DNA of 64,000 nucleotides from contig JAUFSD010000005.1 of the NCBI GenBank assembly GCA_033030425.1, forward strand, positions 1,787,001 to 1,851,000. The letters run 5' to 3'. Shown here in pieces: positions 47,671 through 59,338 of the stretch. This DNA is from Verpa conica. Lineage: Eukaryota > Ascomycota > Pezizomycetes > Pezizales > Morchellaceae. How positions within the stretch are numbered: position 1 is the stretch's first letter; every line of letters starts with the position of its first letter. The translations under genes were made by a program, and so were the position numbers. The notes beneath the pieces are model-generated. The model saw nothing but the letters and a program-made list of their open reading frames with translations. It made no database searches and was not told the DNA's origin.

Positions 47671-49280
47671 CAAGGGGGGAGGTTCTAGCTCATGAACTCG
47701 TTCAGCTCGTCGTGTCGGGTCGGGTCGGTCGCTTATACAACGCGCGTCCCCTAAGCGATGACGTTCAACACGAGTGATTCACCATGAAGTCAAGTGCTGC
47801 ACCCGGTTTATTGGGGGGGGGGTACGTTGTGCCTCTTCGCGCGCGCGTCTCCAAAAAAAACAAAAACAAGGTTCCCCTAAAAAAAGGGTGTTAGTGTTAG
47901 AGTACCAACGAAACGAATAGAGGGTGCCGAAGATAATCACAACAGAACGAAAAAGATAATATATAAAAAAAAACAAAAAAAAAAAAACATAAATTTTCTA
48001 ACATTCCTCCTTTTTTTTTTTTTAGGAGGAACTTTATTTTTTATTTATTTATTTATTCATACTTTTTATTCTAGTATACCCAAACCAACAGAATACTCTA
48101 CCAGACCCAATTACAACCGAACCAAGCCAATAACACCGAGTGATAACACATGACGAACAATCCAATCCAACCAACCAACCAATCTACTCTCCCCCTATCC
48201 CGCGCCAACACCAACACAGAACGCCACATTATATCATATCATGTTGCTCACTGATAATTTAAACCTTTCACGAAAGAAGCCTCATATCACATCCGCCCCA
48301 AAAAAAAGATCTACAAAAGGGAAATCACAGCCCTATCACAAATTACCACCTGACTATGTTAAACGGGTAACGGGCAAAGTGTGTGTGAGTGATTGATCTT
48401 CTTCTCCCTCACTCCCTCCCTCCCTCCACGTGGATCGTCCCTGCGTATATCTCACGTGTGTGCGAAACCGCGTGGTACTTCTATATTCAGGAGACAGTTT
48501 TTCATAATAGTTTTTCTTAAAAAAAAAGATTTATTCATAAAATACAAAAACAGATTTTTTCGTTTGTTTCTCGATCTCCTAATTTGTCCCCCTCCCCCCC
48601 CACTTTTTCATTTCACTTAAAACATTCATATCATGCATAATCCTGTTAAACCTAGCTTCTATTTCACATCATATCCCAGATCAAGTCTGGTTAAGACAAA
48701 AGAGTGTGAGAAGTAAAAAAAGAGATTAATGAGAAAAAACCATACCCAATGCTCCAAACGAAAGAATAGAAGAGTAAAAACAAAAAACAAAGAGTAAATG
48801 AACCCCCCACTCAGAGTTCATAATTAAAACTGCCAGGGGGAGGGCTCCAGAACCATGTTCTCAAAACAAATACAGAACCAACTGGGTTAAAAGAAAATAA
48901 GAAAAAATACAAATTCCAGTGAACCGCATAAAAACCCGATATCAACAAACAGAAATGCATAAGCTCGTGAACAAAAGACAGAGACAAACTCTTCTCCCCT
49001 CAGGATCACGCATGCACATTTCACCGCCGGGGTATCACTTGCTTGCGATAAATCCAAAAACAAGATCGGACGAAAGGAAAAAAAAGTACACATAACTCAG
49101 CTCCCCCCTAGTACTAGTTTTTTTTTTTTAAAAAAAAAAACGCAGAGCAATATTGGGTATAAAGGATCAAGAAAGAAAGAAAAAAACCAAGGAATAATAA
49201 TAATAATAACCCTCCCAAAGATATCATACGCCCATCAAAAAAAAAAAAAAAAAAACTCCCCCCTCTTCGTGGCAAACCTC
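47671..49280. other. Intergenic, homopolymer rich
   Basis: Long A and T runs (47983-47990, 48010-48023, 49119-49139, 49239-49255), a TTTA/ATTT repeat near 48040-48056, and an inverted copy of the dispersed GAGTGATAACACATG motif at 48138-48152. No gene recognised. Confidence 0.45.
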
Positions 49281-50372
49281 TTAAATCATTTCACCATCTC
49301 CCATTCCATCGCCACCCATGATCCCCAACGGATCAGCACCTCCATTCCCCCCACCAAAGGCTTCCTCCCAGATCGTCTCCAATTCCAAATCCCCCCTCTT
49401 CTCGCCACCGCAGACGCTCCATCTCTTCCTCTTGTCCATCGCGCCTCTCCTCCCGACACCAAAGCCATCTCTCGGGCCATCCATTGAGCTCCTCCGCCTC
49501 ACACCACCCGACTCGTCCTCGTCCGTCTCAGACGAGCTCTTTGCAGCAGCCCTCGCGAGTGCCGCCTTCATCTCAGCCTCCAAGGCCTCCGCCTCCGCAT
49601 CCGGCGAATCCGGGATAGTCTCCAGCGACGAGATCGACGGCGAACGCGAGCGAGTAGATGTGGGTGTTGACGGTGACGATGAATTCCCGGACGAGTATGA
49701 AGAGATGAATGGTTCGTTGACAAGGTACGACGGAGGGGGAGGGGAAGGGGTGCTTGGGGACGAGGGGAACGCTGACCCAGCGTGGTAACCGCTCCCCCCC
49801 CGCGGGATCCCGAGTGGGGATTGCGAGTAGGCCCATTGGCGGGTAGGGGAGCTTGATCGCGGGCCTTGTCGGGAGCGTGGGGATGTGGGAGTTGCGGGAG
49901 TGTTTGTGAGGGTGTATCTGGGCCCCAGCTCAGCGAATGTGTTTACTGGGGGCAGCGAGGTCGACCGCAAGAGGGGGGGCGCATACTGTCGTGAGGGAGA
50001 AGGGGGGAATGATGGGAGCCCGGAGAGGGGGGGGATCCCAACGCTGGAGGGGGTGTTTGTTGATTTCGAACGCATGTGTTTCGATGACATGGAGCGTTTC
50101 CCGGTCGGGAAGGCACCGCTAAGCTTGAAGAAGGGCGAAGGGATGGAAGTAGCAACGGCAGTCATCGGCAGGACAGGTGATGAGGGACGCAGAGGGGACG
50201 CAGAGGCAGGGGATGAAGATGAAGAGGAAGAGGGAGAGGGGGAAGAAGAGGAAGAGCAAGAGCCAGAACCTGATTCTGTAGATAAAGACTGTGATGGCTG
50301 CTGCTGCTGCTGCTGTTGTTGTTGTTGGTGTATGGACTCAAGCGACGAGCCAGGGAATGTAGAATGCGGCAT
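49281..50372 (-). CDS. Ser/Pro-rich low-complexity protein with polyQ tract
   Basis: Single-exon open frame of 363 residues. N-terminus MPHSTFPGSSLESIHQ then ten consecutive Gln encoded by mixed CAA/CAG, then Ser/Pro-rich disorder (SSSPTRQWAYSQSPLGIPRG, NEPFISSYSSGNSSSPSTP). The C-terminal third has the parts that look conserved: SRSPSISSLETIPDSPDAEA, an Ala/Glu helix LEAEMKAALARAAAK, and KRKRWSVCGGEKRGDLELET followed by IWEEAFGG. I recall this SLETIPDSPDAE plus KRWSVCGxERRGDLDLETIWED pattern from unnamed Pezizomycotina proteins annotated 'basic proline-rich protein'. No function can be given. A longer product through an upstream exon is possible because the frame stays open a little beyond the ATG at 50372. 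Two long antisense frames here (49318-49788, 49885-50430) mirror the codon bias of the real gene. Confidence 0.75.
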   Translation of the reverse strand: MPHSTFPGSSLESIHQQQQQQQQQQPSQSLSTESGSGSCSSSSSPSPSSSSSSSPASASPLRPSSPVLPMTAVATSIPSPFFKLSGAFPTGKRSMSSKHMRSKSTNTPSSVGIPPLSGLPSFPPSPSRQYAPPLLRSTSLPPVNTFAELGPRYTLTNTPATPTSPRSRQGPRSSSPTRQWAYSQSPLGIPRGGSGYHAGSAFPSSPSTPSPPPPSYLVNEPFISSYSSGNSSSPSTPTSTRSRSPSISSLETIPDSPDAEAEALEAEMKAALARAAAKSSSETDEDESGGVRRRSSMDGPRDGFGVGRRGAMDKRKRWSVCGGEKRGDLELETIWEEAFGGGNGGADPLGIMGGDGMGDGEMI

Positions 50373-51839
50373 TGGGGGCAGGAATGCGATGATCTCACAG
50401 CAGCTGAGCCCGAGAGATGTGTTTGGATAGACGGTTCTTTTCTTTCTAGAGAGCCTGCAAGTATTTACTTTTCTCCAGTGAGTGGGATAGACAGGCCGGT
50501 GTCGTAACTCTGCACGAGATCAGCGTGGCGGTGGATGGGGATTCGAGTCGTGACGGCGATAGAAAGTATTCCCAGCGAGTAGAAAGTATTCACAGATGTG
50601 ATGCAAATCTCTCAGCACAACCCTGATTCCAGTCGAGTGTCTTTTTCTCAGTTCCTAGCGAGCGCCCCTACTTTTATCCAGACACCGCCTCTGTCAACTG
50701 AGACAGAGCAGCCGCAGGAACAGGGAGAAGGACTCAAAAGGGCACGCCCCCCGCAGACCAGACAAGACTGTGAAGGGTTATGTCGGTGAAATCTCAGAAG
50801 GGTGTGATTTCTAAATGTCAAGATCTTGTGGCAACGCGCATGGATCAAAAGTCACAGGGTACTCAATCATCACTCTCACACACCTGGTTCAAGGATTACG
50901 GGCTCTTAAGATTAAGGGAGAGAGAGAGTGGATGAGAGACGAGAGTGGACAAGAGACAGTGGACGAGAGTTATCACGTAACATATGCACCTACCCGCACA
51001 CCCAGCCACAAAGTACAAAAAGAGCCCTCACTCGCCCAGTGAGAGATTACACATTGCCTGAAGCGCCCGCCGCCTGTCAACCGGTGTCCCCATCGTCAGC
51101 CGGCTGCCGCATCTATATCTACGATGCGATACGATGCCCTCTCTACCTGATACAATGTGTGTGCCCGCCAGAGTATGTAAACCCGCCTGCTACTTCTGGA
51201 TAAAGTACCACCGTTTCGTTCGCAGTGCGGGGTTTCCCCGGCTTTGAGGGTAGAAAAGAGGGCCCGCCCTTTATTTTACTGATACCCATTCCTCCCCGCG
51301 TCTCGGCGATCAAACTATACCCTACCGGTTACCTGATCCCTTTCCCCCTACATGTGCCGATGGGACGCAGGCCGGTAACTTCTTTTTTCAACCGAAACTC
51401 CATTTATGGTAATAAGGCGTTTCTCTCTCTCGCATCAATGACAGGGTAGATCTCTAATACTGACCGACCCGTCTCTGTCGTTTTTTTCTTTTCTTTTCCT
51501 CTCACGCACTCACACCCCTTCTTCTCCCAACCTTATCTCCTGCCTTATATGCTCTAGTATTACCCACATCTTATTTGTTCTCGAAGGATACCCGTTTCGC
51601 TGGGGGGTCCCTGCGTCATTTCGTGAAATAAACGCGTTGGGAAGGCTGTACCGGGGTGATGTGAGTGAGTGAGGTAGGTACATATAGGGATTAGGGGGGG
51701 CGAGCGTGAAGGCGATAATGTTTTATTGGACTTGATTAGTGCTCAATACCCGCCCGCGTATGCATGCACATTTTTTTTACGACTTGAAGTACATTATGGC
51801 ACGAGCGTCGCGTTCTACTGGGGGTGTGAGGGGGAGGGG

Positions 51840-51915
51840 GAGTGCAAGTGGAAGGGGGGAGTGCAAGTGGAAGGGGAGGGGAGTGCAAGTGGAAGGGGAG
51901 TGCAAGTGCAAGTGG
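51840..51915. repeat. Minisatellite of GAGTGCAAGTGGAAGGGG units
   Basis: Three complete copies and one partial copy of an 18-20 bp unit, varying in the length of the G run, ending in a short AGTGCAAGTGCAAGTGG slippage. Confidence 0.85.
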
Positions 51916-52290
51916 ATTGATAGAGAGCATATCGTTTTATTCTCTATCTAGCATAGATACAATACCCATCTACTGAAACCTATGAACGCGACCTACATGT
52001 ACCTTCCCGGGTAGAAAGACTACATATAAACAAAACCTTGCATTAGCGGGGGGGAGAAGAAGAGGCGACGTGGTTCGCCCGTCTATCCAAGATCTACCCG
52101 CCGGGTAGGACTTCCTTAAGGTATCAGTTTGCGCGATCGCAGAAGCGAGCTGTATCGGTCGGTCAGTGCTCTCTCTCTTTACCGGCATGAGTGAAGCTTT
52201 TGCCGAAGCGAGTGATGTGCGATGTGACGGGGGAGGGGGGAGGGGGGGATTCACTTGTTAGGGAAGTACGATAAGCGAGGCGTACTGCGT

Positions 52291-52362
52291 CATGGGATAT
52301 CACTCGCATAGAGTTGGGATGTATTGGGGGTTTGAGTGAATGAATGAATTATAAGTATATGT
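52291..52362. repeat. Dispersed composite repeat (ATATCACTCG ... (TGAA)n)
   Basis: CATGGGATATCACTCG is followed after about 30 bases by TGAATGAATGAATTATAAG and TATATG, the same order and spacing as at 43382-43457. A further CATGGGTTATCACTC is at 52479-52493. Confidence 0.6.
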
Positions 52363-53141
52363 ATGAGGCTTGAGTGTTGTGATTGGGTGGGTGGTGGATT
52401 AAACGGTAGATAGTCTGAAGAGAGTCTAGAAGTGTATAGAAGATAGAGTATTGGAATCTTCTAGTAGCTACTTTGCATCATGGGTTATCACTCATCTAAT
52501 GTTTTCCTTCCTATGAGGAGGGGTTATTCTAGAAAAACTAAGACAGTCATACAACCTCTAGCCAAGCACAGTAGACAGGGGTTCTACAACCAATACTTCT
52601 AGAATCCCTCCCCCCTAGGAATGGCCCAATCAACAATACGCGAATCTAGATACTACAAAGTCTTGCCGAGATCCGCACGAACGAAAGAATCTAGGAGCTT
52701 TTCTCCGGGGGGGGGCTGGGGGTAATAAAACTCTGGTCTCACTTGGTGGCGCGTGGAAAAGCCCGGACCAACCAGAGGTCAGTGGTTCTCTAATTCTCTT
52801 TTGAGGTTCTGTTGTTAGATAACGAGAGGTTTCACGGGTTTAATAAAGTAGCCTTGGAGGGGGGGATGTTATGTGACTCGCTCTCTCGGTCGGAGGGTTA
52901 TTATTTGGTCCCCCCCCCCCGGAGATCGAGTTAGTACCCTATCATCTCTTTCTGTGTTCCAAACTAGACTACAGGTCCTTAATTTGGCTGAGGAGTTGCA
53001 TCATCATGATACAGTTCATATGTAATCAGCCTCCCAGAGTTCCACACAAACTATCATAATTTCTAGTAATTGGCCCTCTCTAGAAGAATACAATTTTTGT
53101 GTGCGCACATGTTACAATTCTCAAATTCCTTATACTATACT

Positions 53142-53543
53142 CTACACTACAGTCTCTTTATGTAACTTCTCTCCATCCTCTCTTACTGCGCTTCCCTGCG
53201 TACTCGGGTCCCTCCTCGGATCTGTCGAAACGTCTCCAGAGAACCGACCTGATCCCACATTACTGTAGCGTGCATCAGCCGACTTCATATCTCCGGGTAC
53301 CGGCGGGTCTTTAGGTAGCTCAAGGCTCGACTGAGGGTCTGCCGAGCGGTTCTTTTGCTGATCAACAATAGACTGTATTGTATTCTTAATATAATTGTCG
53401 AGTGGGTTAATTATATAGAGAGAGATTACCTTGAGGATTGAGGTGTCGGAGTCTGTAGGGATGTTTCCGCCGTGTTTTTTGGAGTCGCGGGATTCGGCTT
53501 TGCGAAGGTCTTCTTTGGTTACGTGGAAGGTTTGGTCGGTCAT
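53142..53543 (-). CDS. Small hydrophilic SMP/LEA-like protein
   Basis: A 114-residue protein; exons 53543-53430 and 53372-53142. Exon 1 gives MTDQTFHVTKEDLRKAESRD and SKKHGGNIPTDSDTSILK; exon 2 starts SIVDQQKNRSADPQ and contains LPKDPPVPGDMKSAD, YSNVGSGRFSGDVS and VREDGEKL. This order of motifs (KxDxRKxES, HGGNIP, SIVD, NVGSG, RTDGE) is what I know from fungal proteins carrying the plant-type seed maturation protein (SMP) signature, associated with desiccation tolerance in plants; the fungal role is unknown. The 57-nt intron is phase 0, contains no stop and keeps frame, so a retained-intron product of 133 residues is possible. It is divergent from the carrier gene that begins 461 bp away. Confidence 0.8.
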   Translation of the reverse strand: MTDQTFHVTKEDLRKAESRDSKKHGGNIPTDSDTSILKVISLYIINPLDNYIKNTIQSIVDQQKNRSADPQSSLELPKDPPVPGDMKSADARYSNVGSGRFSGDVSTDPRRDPSTQGSAVREDGEKLHKETVV

Positions 53544-54004
53544 TGTGAGTGGGGAGAGTATTCTTGTGAGTAGAGATGTTAGAGTCTAATAGGATCTTTT
53601 GAAGTTGAGACCTCTGAGACAGGATGAGCTGTATAAATACGTTCCCCCCCTCCCGTCGTCTGTGACGTAAGGATGAGGTTACTCTACCAGACGATTAGAA
53701 GGAGATATGACGTTTTTTGCATTATTAGATTTATAATATCAGGAGACTGCTATTATAAAGGCCAAGAACTGCATATCCCTATCTATATCTCTCTCTTGCT
53801 ATTAGAAAGGCCAAGAACTGCATATCCCCTCTCTCTACCTATTGTAGATAGTTGAAATATTAGTACGGAACTTACCGACGCTACAAGGATTAAACCGCCA
53901 AGACACCCAATCAGAGAGAGAGCCGCAATTCTTCCCCACCAACCCCCTCCCGGATGAATCGCCAAATTCTGAAATTGTCTCTCTCTCTCTCTCACTTATA
54001 GGCC
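53544..54004. other. Divergent promoter region
   Basis: 461 bp between the SMP-like gene and the mitochondrial carrier. It contains a direct repeat of AAAGGCCAAGAACTGCATATCCC (two copies, near 53757 and 53805, the longer match split by a CT-rich stretch) and a CT microsatellite at 53980-53994 just before the carrier ATG. Confidence 0.55.
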
Positions 54005-55302
54005 ATGGATCCCCATGCATCTTCAAAACCCACTGAGCGAAAGCATTCGCCGTATCGAGGATTTGTAGCGGGTGTGTTTTCGGGGATTGGGAAGCTGAGT
54101 GGTAAGGGGGGGGGAGCTGTGTGTGTGTGTGTGTTTTTTTCTCATGTTTTGTCGCTTCTACTGACATTGAAAATGGGGGGGGTGGGGTGAATAAAGTTGG
54201 ACATCCGTAAGTATTCTCTTCTTCCAAGACACTCACTCTGATACTTATTCTTATTCTTTTTCACAATGTAGCTTCGACACGATCAAGGTCCGCTTACAAA
54301 CCTCGTCATCGAGTCATTTCAAAGGACCATTAGACTGTCTTCTCCAGACTATACGGAACGAAGGGTTCAGAGGATTATATAAAGGTGCGAGTCCACCACT
54401 AGTCGGATGGATGTTTATGGATTCTTTGTACGTAGAAAGAAACCCCTCCCCCCTCTACTGTATTAAATTCGGAGTATACTGAACTTGGGGGTTAAAAGGA
54501 TGCTTGGGTCTTTGTCAAACTATCGAGCTTTGATTAAATCGAATTTTTATCCGGTGAAGGAACGATTACCCCCATTCGGTCATGGCGTGGCGGGCGTGCT
54601 CGCTGGGTGGACCGTAAGCCTGATCGCGGCCCCGGTCGAACACGTTAAAGCACGTCTTCAAGTCCAATACAACGCCCGCGGAACCAAAGAAGGGATGAAA
54701 TACAAAGGTCCCATAGACTGCATCAACAAACTGGTTTGTTTACCCTCTCTCCCACCACTTAAAGAGATAATTATATTCTAAAGAGAACGCATTGGGGGGG
54801 GGGTTATCTCTCTCTAGGGGGGTTTTTGGTTGAATAGTTTAAATCTCATGGTATTAAAGGACTCTACCACGGCCTCTCTGCAACAATATTCTTTAGGACT
54901 TTTTTCTTCTTCTGGTGGGGCTCGTATGATGTGTTTTCAAGATACCTGACAGCAAACACGGATCTATCTACTCCGGCGATCAATTTCTGGGCTGGAGGGT
55001 TGAGCGCTCAGATTTTTTGGATCACGAGTTATCCGAGTGATGTGGTGAAGCAGCGGATAATGACCGATAACCTCGAGGATAGGAAGTTTAGGAATTGGAG
55101 TACCGCTGCGAGGTCTGTGTATCGTGAGGCTGGGTGGAGAGGATATTGGAGGTATTGTAACTAGTTTTTTTTTTTTTTTTTGTTCTCATCGTATGGCTAA
55201 TGTTTTTTCGGTAGAGGGTTTGTTCCGTGCTTTTTGAGAGCGTTCCCTGCGAATGCGGTTGCACTTGTGGCGTTCGAGGGGGTAATGAGGACTTTACCGT
55301 GA
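54005..55302 (+). CDS. Mitochondrial carrier family transporter (YMC1-like)
   Basis: A member of the SLC25 inner-membrane carrier family. Model: exons 54005-54101, 54197-54206, 54272-54427, 54499-54733, 54838-55151 and 55215-55302; 299 residues, the standard length. The three signature repeats are [20 protein letters not shown] and [11 protein letters not shown], each PxD/ExxK/RxR, followed by basic-loop motifs such as [14 protein letters not shown] and [20 protein letters not shown]. The second exon is only 10 nt (codes VGHP with its neighbours) and is demanded by the [13 protein letters not shown] signature. Introns are 95, 65, 71, 104 and 63 nt; several have CTGAC or CTAAT branches. The third-repeat sequence and C-terminus [13 protein letters not shown] fit the fungal YMC1/carnitine-amino acid group; the substrate is not determined. 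The ATG follows a CT microsatellite. Confidence 0.9.
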
Positions 55303-55912
55303 GGGAGACTTTATAGAGAGGTTGGTATTATGGTCGCTTAGATTGGGTAGATGTTTTGATGGTTTGTGCTGTATAAAGTTTTGGTAGCTATATGCATACA
55401 TACGTACGTAAAATACGGGTACACATGTTATTAGAGGAACATCCTACTCAAATTTGTGATAGATATTTGGAATTATTGGTCTTGTGATTGTATGGAGGTG
55501 ATCCTACTCATGTCGCCAGATCGTCATTGCGTTGCCTAATCAGGAAACTTCTTCTCCCAGTCGAAAAGGTAGAAAATGGTGATATCTCATTTAAAATCAG
55601 TGTAATAAAAGGTCCTATGGGTGAAAAAAGGGATTTGAAAAGGTGATAAGATAGCGCCAAGTGAAGGACCAAAGACTATCGAGAATATTTCAATAAATTG
55701 AAATGGTACATCTACTGTTTCTTTCTTGTTTAGGTAACGCAAGGGCGATCTGGTAAACATGAGTACTTTGAGTTTTGATATTAAGTTTTATCTTTATCGG
55801 TATACTTGGGTCACAGTTAAATATTATCCAATGCAGACCCGATCTGTATTACGCTGCGGTAAATAGTATTTGATTCTAGTCCAAGTACTTAACCTACTAC
55901 TACGTATGTCAA

Positions 55913-55946
55913 CATGTACCTATGATTAATTCATTCATTCATTCAC
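55913..55946. repeat. Dispersed (TGAA)n core, minus orientation
   Basis: ACATGTACCTATGATTAATT followed by (CATT)n, the reverse complement of the core at 31391 and 43424. Confidence 0.6.
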
Positions 55947-56959
55947 GTATGTCAACTATCAGAAAAACCCTCTTAGAATATGGTGTTTTAGGCTCATGTA
56001 TTTTCAAGGGGGGAAAATGTTTTTTTTTATATGTAAACCCTAAATGAATCATACAGTATAATTTTTTCCCTATCCCCCACAGTACTCCAACTCGTCTAGA
56101 AGGCCAAGAACAAACACGCTATTGCAGATCCCACATCATTATCACATTACCCCATGAGGCAACCCTCAATTGCGTAACTAATGACACGTTACGTTACAAT
56201 CACTAATGCGCAAGCTCACCTATAAATAACACGTACTACACCAATTCCGGTATTGTGTAACGGTGAGTATCACTCACTCATAGACTAGCACTCCCAAGGG
56301 GATATAGTGTGTCTACACGTGCATTATGCAGTATCAGGTTTCGACGACTACAAAAGCGATGGATGATGTAACCCCCATCCCCCTTCTTAAAGGGGTTGGA
56401 GGCTTTTTATTTTTTTATTTTTTTTGAAAGTGTTTCGAAGTTTTCTTAAGGGTAGTTAGTGATCGGTATAAAGGCCCGATAAGCCGGTATCTACACATAA
56501 TATCATTGACTATTGATTACATAAACTACTTCCGCGGCGAGGAATAGTATAGATACCTAGGGCTTGTGGAACACTCGTATTACCCTTATGTAAGTGCTGG
56601 TTTTTGTGGATTACACTGCGCGTAGGTGCTGTTTCGGAGGATGCGTTTGGAATGCCTAGAGATTGTTACATAAGGTTAGTCATTGTTGATTTAGCCGGAG
56701 TTGTTCAGTCTCCTATAGGAGAGGTTTGTGAGTCGGTTCTCCGGATTAGGAGTTACTTTGGGTGCCGGTTTTGTTTGTTTGGTTCTGGGAGGTTACTAGG
56801 GGGACAGATGTGGTGTCTTGCCTTCGATGAGGGAGCTGCATGCCACGGTAACTCCTATGACCAGTAGGAGAGATAATTTCATGAGTGGAGGAAGTGTTTT
56901 TCTTAGTTTTCATATTCATGTCTATAGCTTCTGACTTCTAGATCTATTTCAGTCACAGA

Positions 56960-57114
56960 ATATCACTCGCCAATACCTAAAATAGGAATTTTTTTATTAC
57001 CTTGTTTTTTATTATTAGTTTATTTAGTACAAACGTCCTATATAAAAAATTCAAGGTCTTTGGAATCAGAAAGGGAGGTATTGAATAGAGTATTTTTGTT
57101 TAGGCGAGTGATAT
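56960..57114. mobile_element. Short inverted-repeat element (ATATCACTCGCC ends)
   Basis: ATATCACTCGCC at 56960-56971 is exactly inverted as GGCGAGTGATAT at 57103-57114, bounding 155 bp of AT-rich non-coding DNA. The outside bases (CACAGA and CATGAG when read inward) are partly symmetric too. Single-sided copies of the same end occur at least seven times in the window, so this looks like a MITE family. Confidence 0.6.
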
Positions 57115-57502
57115 CTCATGATTGCAAAATATGCGCGGGATCGAAAAAATGTTTCGAAACACACCCGCGATCACTTGTAAAATAAAGCCCTCAGCCAATA
57201 TTCTTCGCTAAAGTTGCCAAGAGCAAATTTCACAGGAGACAACCTCGTTTCTAGATTCCTAGTTGGAAATAAAAACCGCTGTAGCAATTGTCATCCTATC
57301 AAAATAATACTCCATGATTATATGCTTGTCGACCCCCACTGGCCGGAATCATGCCATGATCAGCGGGTCTAGATTCTCCTGGACAAAACAAAATGCATCT
57401 GCATGCTCCATCTATCTAAAATCTAACGGTTTTTAATTCATCGGTTTTCGGGCGATAACGAAGTGACTTGACTAATGTTAGGAAAAAGCCACATTTGCCT
57501 TA

Positions 57503-59338
57503 CTATAGGGTCTGTGAGGGGTTGGCATACTGCATATTATACACATGAATCTTCTTATTCCTTAGTTCCTTCCTCGAGTCTAGACAAATTCGAATCGCAT
57601 CTTCTTTGCTTAGTCCTAGGACCCTTGTAAAGAGAGCTAGACCGAAGGCTTCAAAACTCGTCTCACAGTTCAGCATCGTGTACCGGCCTAGTTCTCTCAT
57701 CTTCTCGTCTGTGGACCAGGGCGCCCAGGGCAGTTTCTTCGCTTTCTCGGACACCTCGACGAACCCGGCATCGGTAGCAATGCCTTTGAGCTTGCCCGCT
57801 ATGTCAAGAATTCTCCCTGTTCGATTCGCTGCTTCATGGAATAGACTGAAGTATTTACGGAGCGCGCATTCTTGTGGGTAGCTGCACTCGGGGGGTACAT
57901 GTTAGAAGTGTGCTGGCGGTTGCTGCCGCCCAGCATAGAGCACGTACCTATTGTCGTCCGATTTGAGCTCAGTGCCATATTCTACAAACTGGACCCACCC
58001 GCCGGGTCTTAACGAATCGTAAATTTGCTTTACATATCTTTTCCAGTCTGATATAGCCCCTGTCAGGTGCCTTGAGTGAACAAGATCGAACGATTCCTAT
58101 GGCGGTAATTTACAAATAATGTAAGCAAGCCCAATGATAAGCTTTGTATGGTGGAGCGAATTAGGGGAAATTTCTCGTAGGATAGGACGAGAGCATACCC
58201 TCGCAAAGGTCCACTGACTCTCTGCATCGTCTACTTCGAACTTGCAGTTTGGGGGTACCCTGTGGAAACATGAATATCACGCTCGAGCCTGTTAACGGCG
58301 GTGGGTCATTGGTTTTGCACGTACCAAGATGGCTGTATGGGGCTAAGGTCCGTACCAATTACTTCCGCCGACGGGTACTGACTGCAGAAGACCCCTTGTT
58401 AGGAACTGCCTCCAGTAAATCTTGACAAATAGAATACAAGGACGAAGATTATAATATACTTGGCCGCATCAATAGCCCAGATTCCGGTCCCGGTGCCGAT
58501 ATCTAGGATCTTGTGTGGGTTCTTACCAACTGGCGCTAGGTGCAGGCGACCTTCGAGCAGCATCAAGCATATGTGGTGCACCATGTCCAAACTATTCAGA
58601 CTATTATTAGCTTTTGTTTGTTTTTAAATCATATATGATATGATTGTTTCAAGTAAAAAATTCTGTATCCAGCAGGACTACGAGACCCAACATACCGATC
58701 TTGCTCGGTCTTTTCCGTGTGATGTGAGTTTTTTTGTTAACTATTGTGACTTGTAAGGGGGGCGGACCTCATCATTTGGCATGACGTAACGTCCTTCTTT
58801 GTACCGGTGGTATCTTCGACCTACATATTCATGGGAATTAGCAATTGTGATAAAATTATTACTTAGAATTGAGTAATTGTTAGAATGAAATCTGGAAGGA
58901 CAAATAGGGGAGGGGGGGATGTGATTCAGGACGGTTGAACGAACCATTTTCGTATTCATACTGTAACACACTGGAGTGAAGAGAGGTTGTTTCACTTCCA
59001 CTATGCACAGTTAGCCATTATGAACACTTGTTTTCACTCCATAAACGCCATAAGACTTACAAGTCCTCGCTGAAATAGTCCGATCTATATTCAGAATCCT
59101 CACTCTATCGTGTATCAGACCAGACGTTCTGCACGGGCCCCACCGCCTAGAAGAAGCAAACAATCTCTCCAGCATATGAAAGAGACCTAGGGGTAGGATA
59201 AGTTCGACTTACTTGTGATCCCGTGTCCATGGGTGCTAAGGTTTGAAACTCTTCATCGGAAATAGCCGTTGCATACTTTTCTTTGGGCTTGTTTTCAATA
59301 ATGGCCGGCTCGTTGGGATACACGTTGCTCATTTTCAT
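57503..59338 (-). CDS. LaeA-type SAM-dependent methyltransferase
   Basis: A class I S-adenosylmethionine methyltransferase of the fungal LaeA/TAM type. Model of ten exons: 59338-59213, 59104-59061, 59000-58945, 58820-58768, 58709-58696, 58591-58460, 58381-58325, 58259-58199, 58096-57948 and 57881-57503; 356 residues. The join of all phases yields an unbroken family consensus: EYENGRRYHRYKEGRYVMPN, DETEQDRLDMVHHICLMLLE, SAM-binding motif I KILDIGTGTGIWAIDAA (125-141), QYPSAEVIGTDLSPIQPSWV (motif II), PNCKFEVDDAE, FDLVHSRHLTGAISDW and SLRPGGWVQFVEYG. Exon 5 is only 14 nt. Introns run 58-124 nt; one donor is the weak GTCCGC. A second ATG at 59332 could also start it. Family members include regulators of secondary metabolism and many uncharacterised enzymes; no metabolic cluster surrounds this one. 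Confidence 0.92.

Larger units (their letters stand above)
50373..53141. other. Intergenic with minisatellite and repeat copies
   Basis: Probably includes the promoter of the Ser/Pro-rich gene. It holds a minisatellite at 51840-51915 and a dispersed-repeat pair near 52291 and 52479. G runs are common (52711-52717, 52859-52865). No further gene recognised. Confidence 0.45.
55303..57502. other. Intergenic with repeat elements
   Basis: A (TGAA)n core copy is at 55913-55946 and a short inverted-repeat element at 56960-57114. The open frame 56604-56867 has no recognisable family. The rest is AT-rich non-coding sequence. Confidence 0.45.

Noticed and set aside
49318..50430. Two plus-strand frames with poly-Cys and acidic runs
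   Set aside because: Reverse readings of the Ser/Pro/Gln-rich gene on the other strand.
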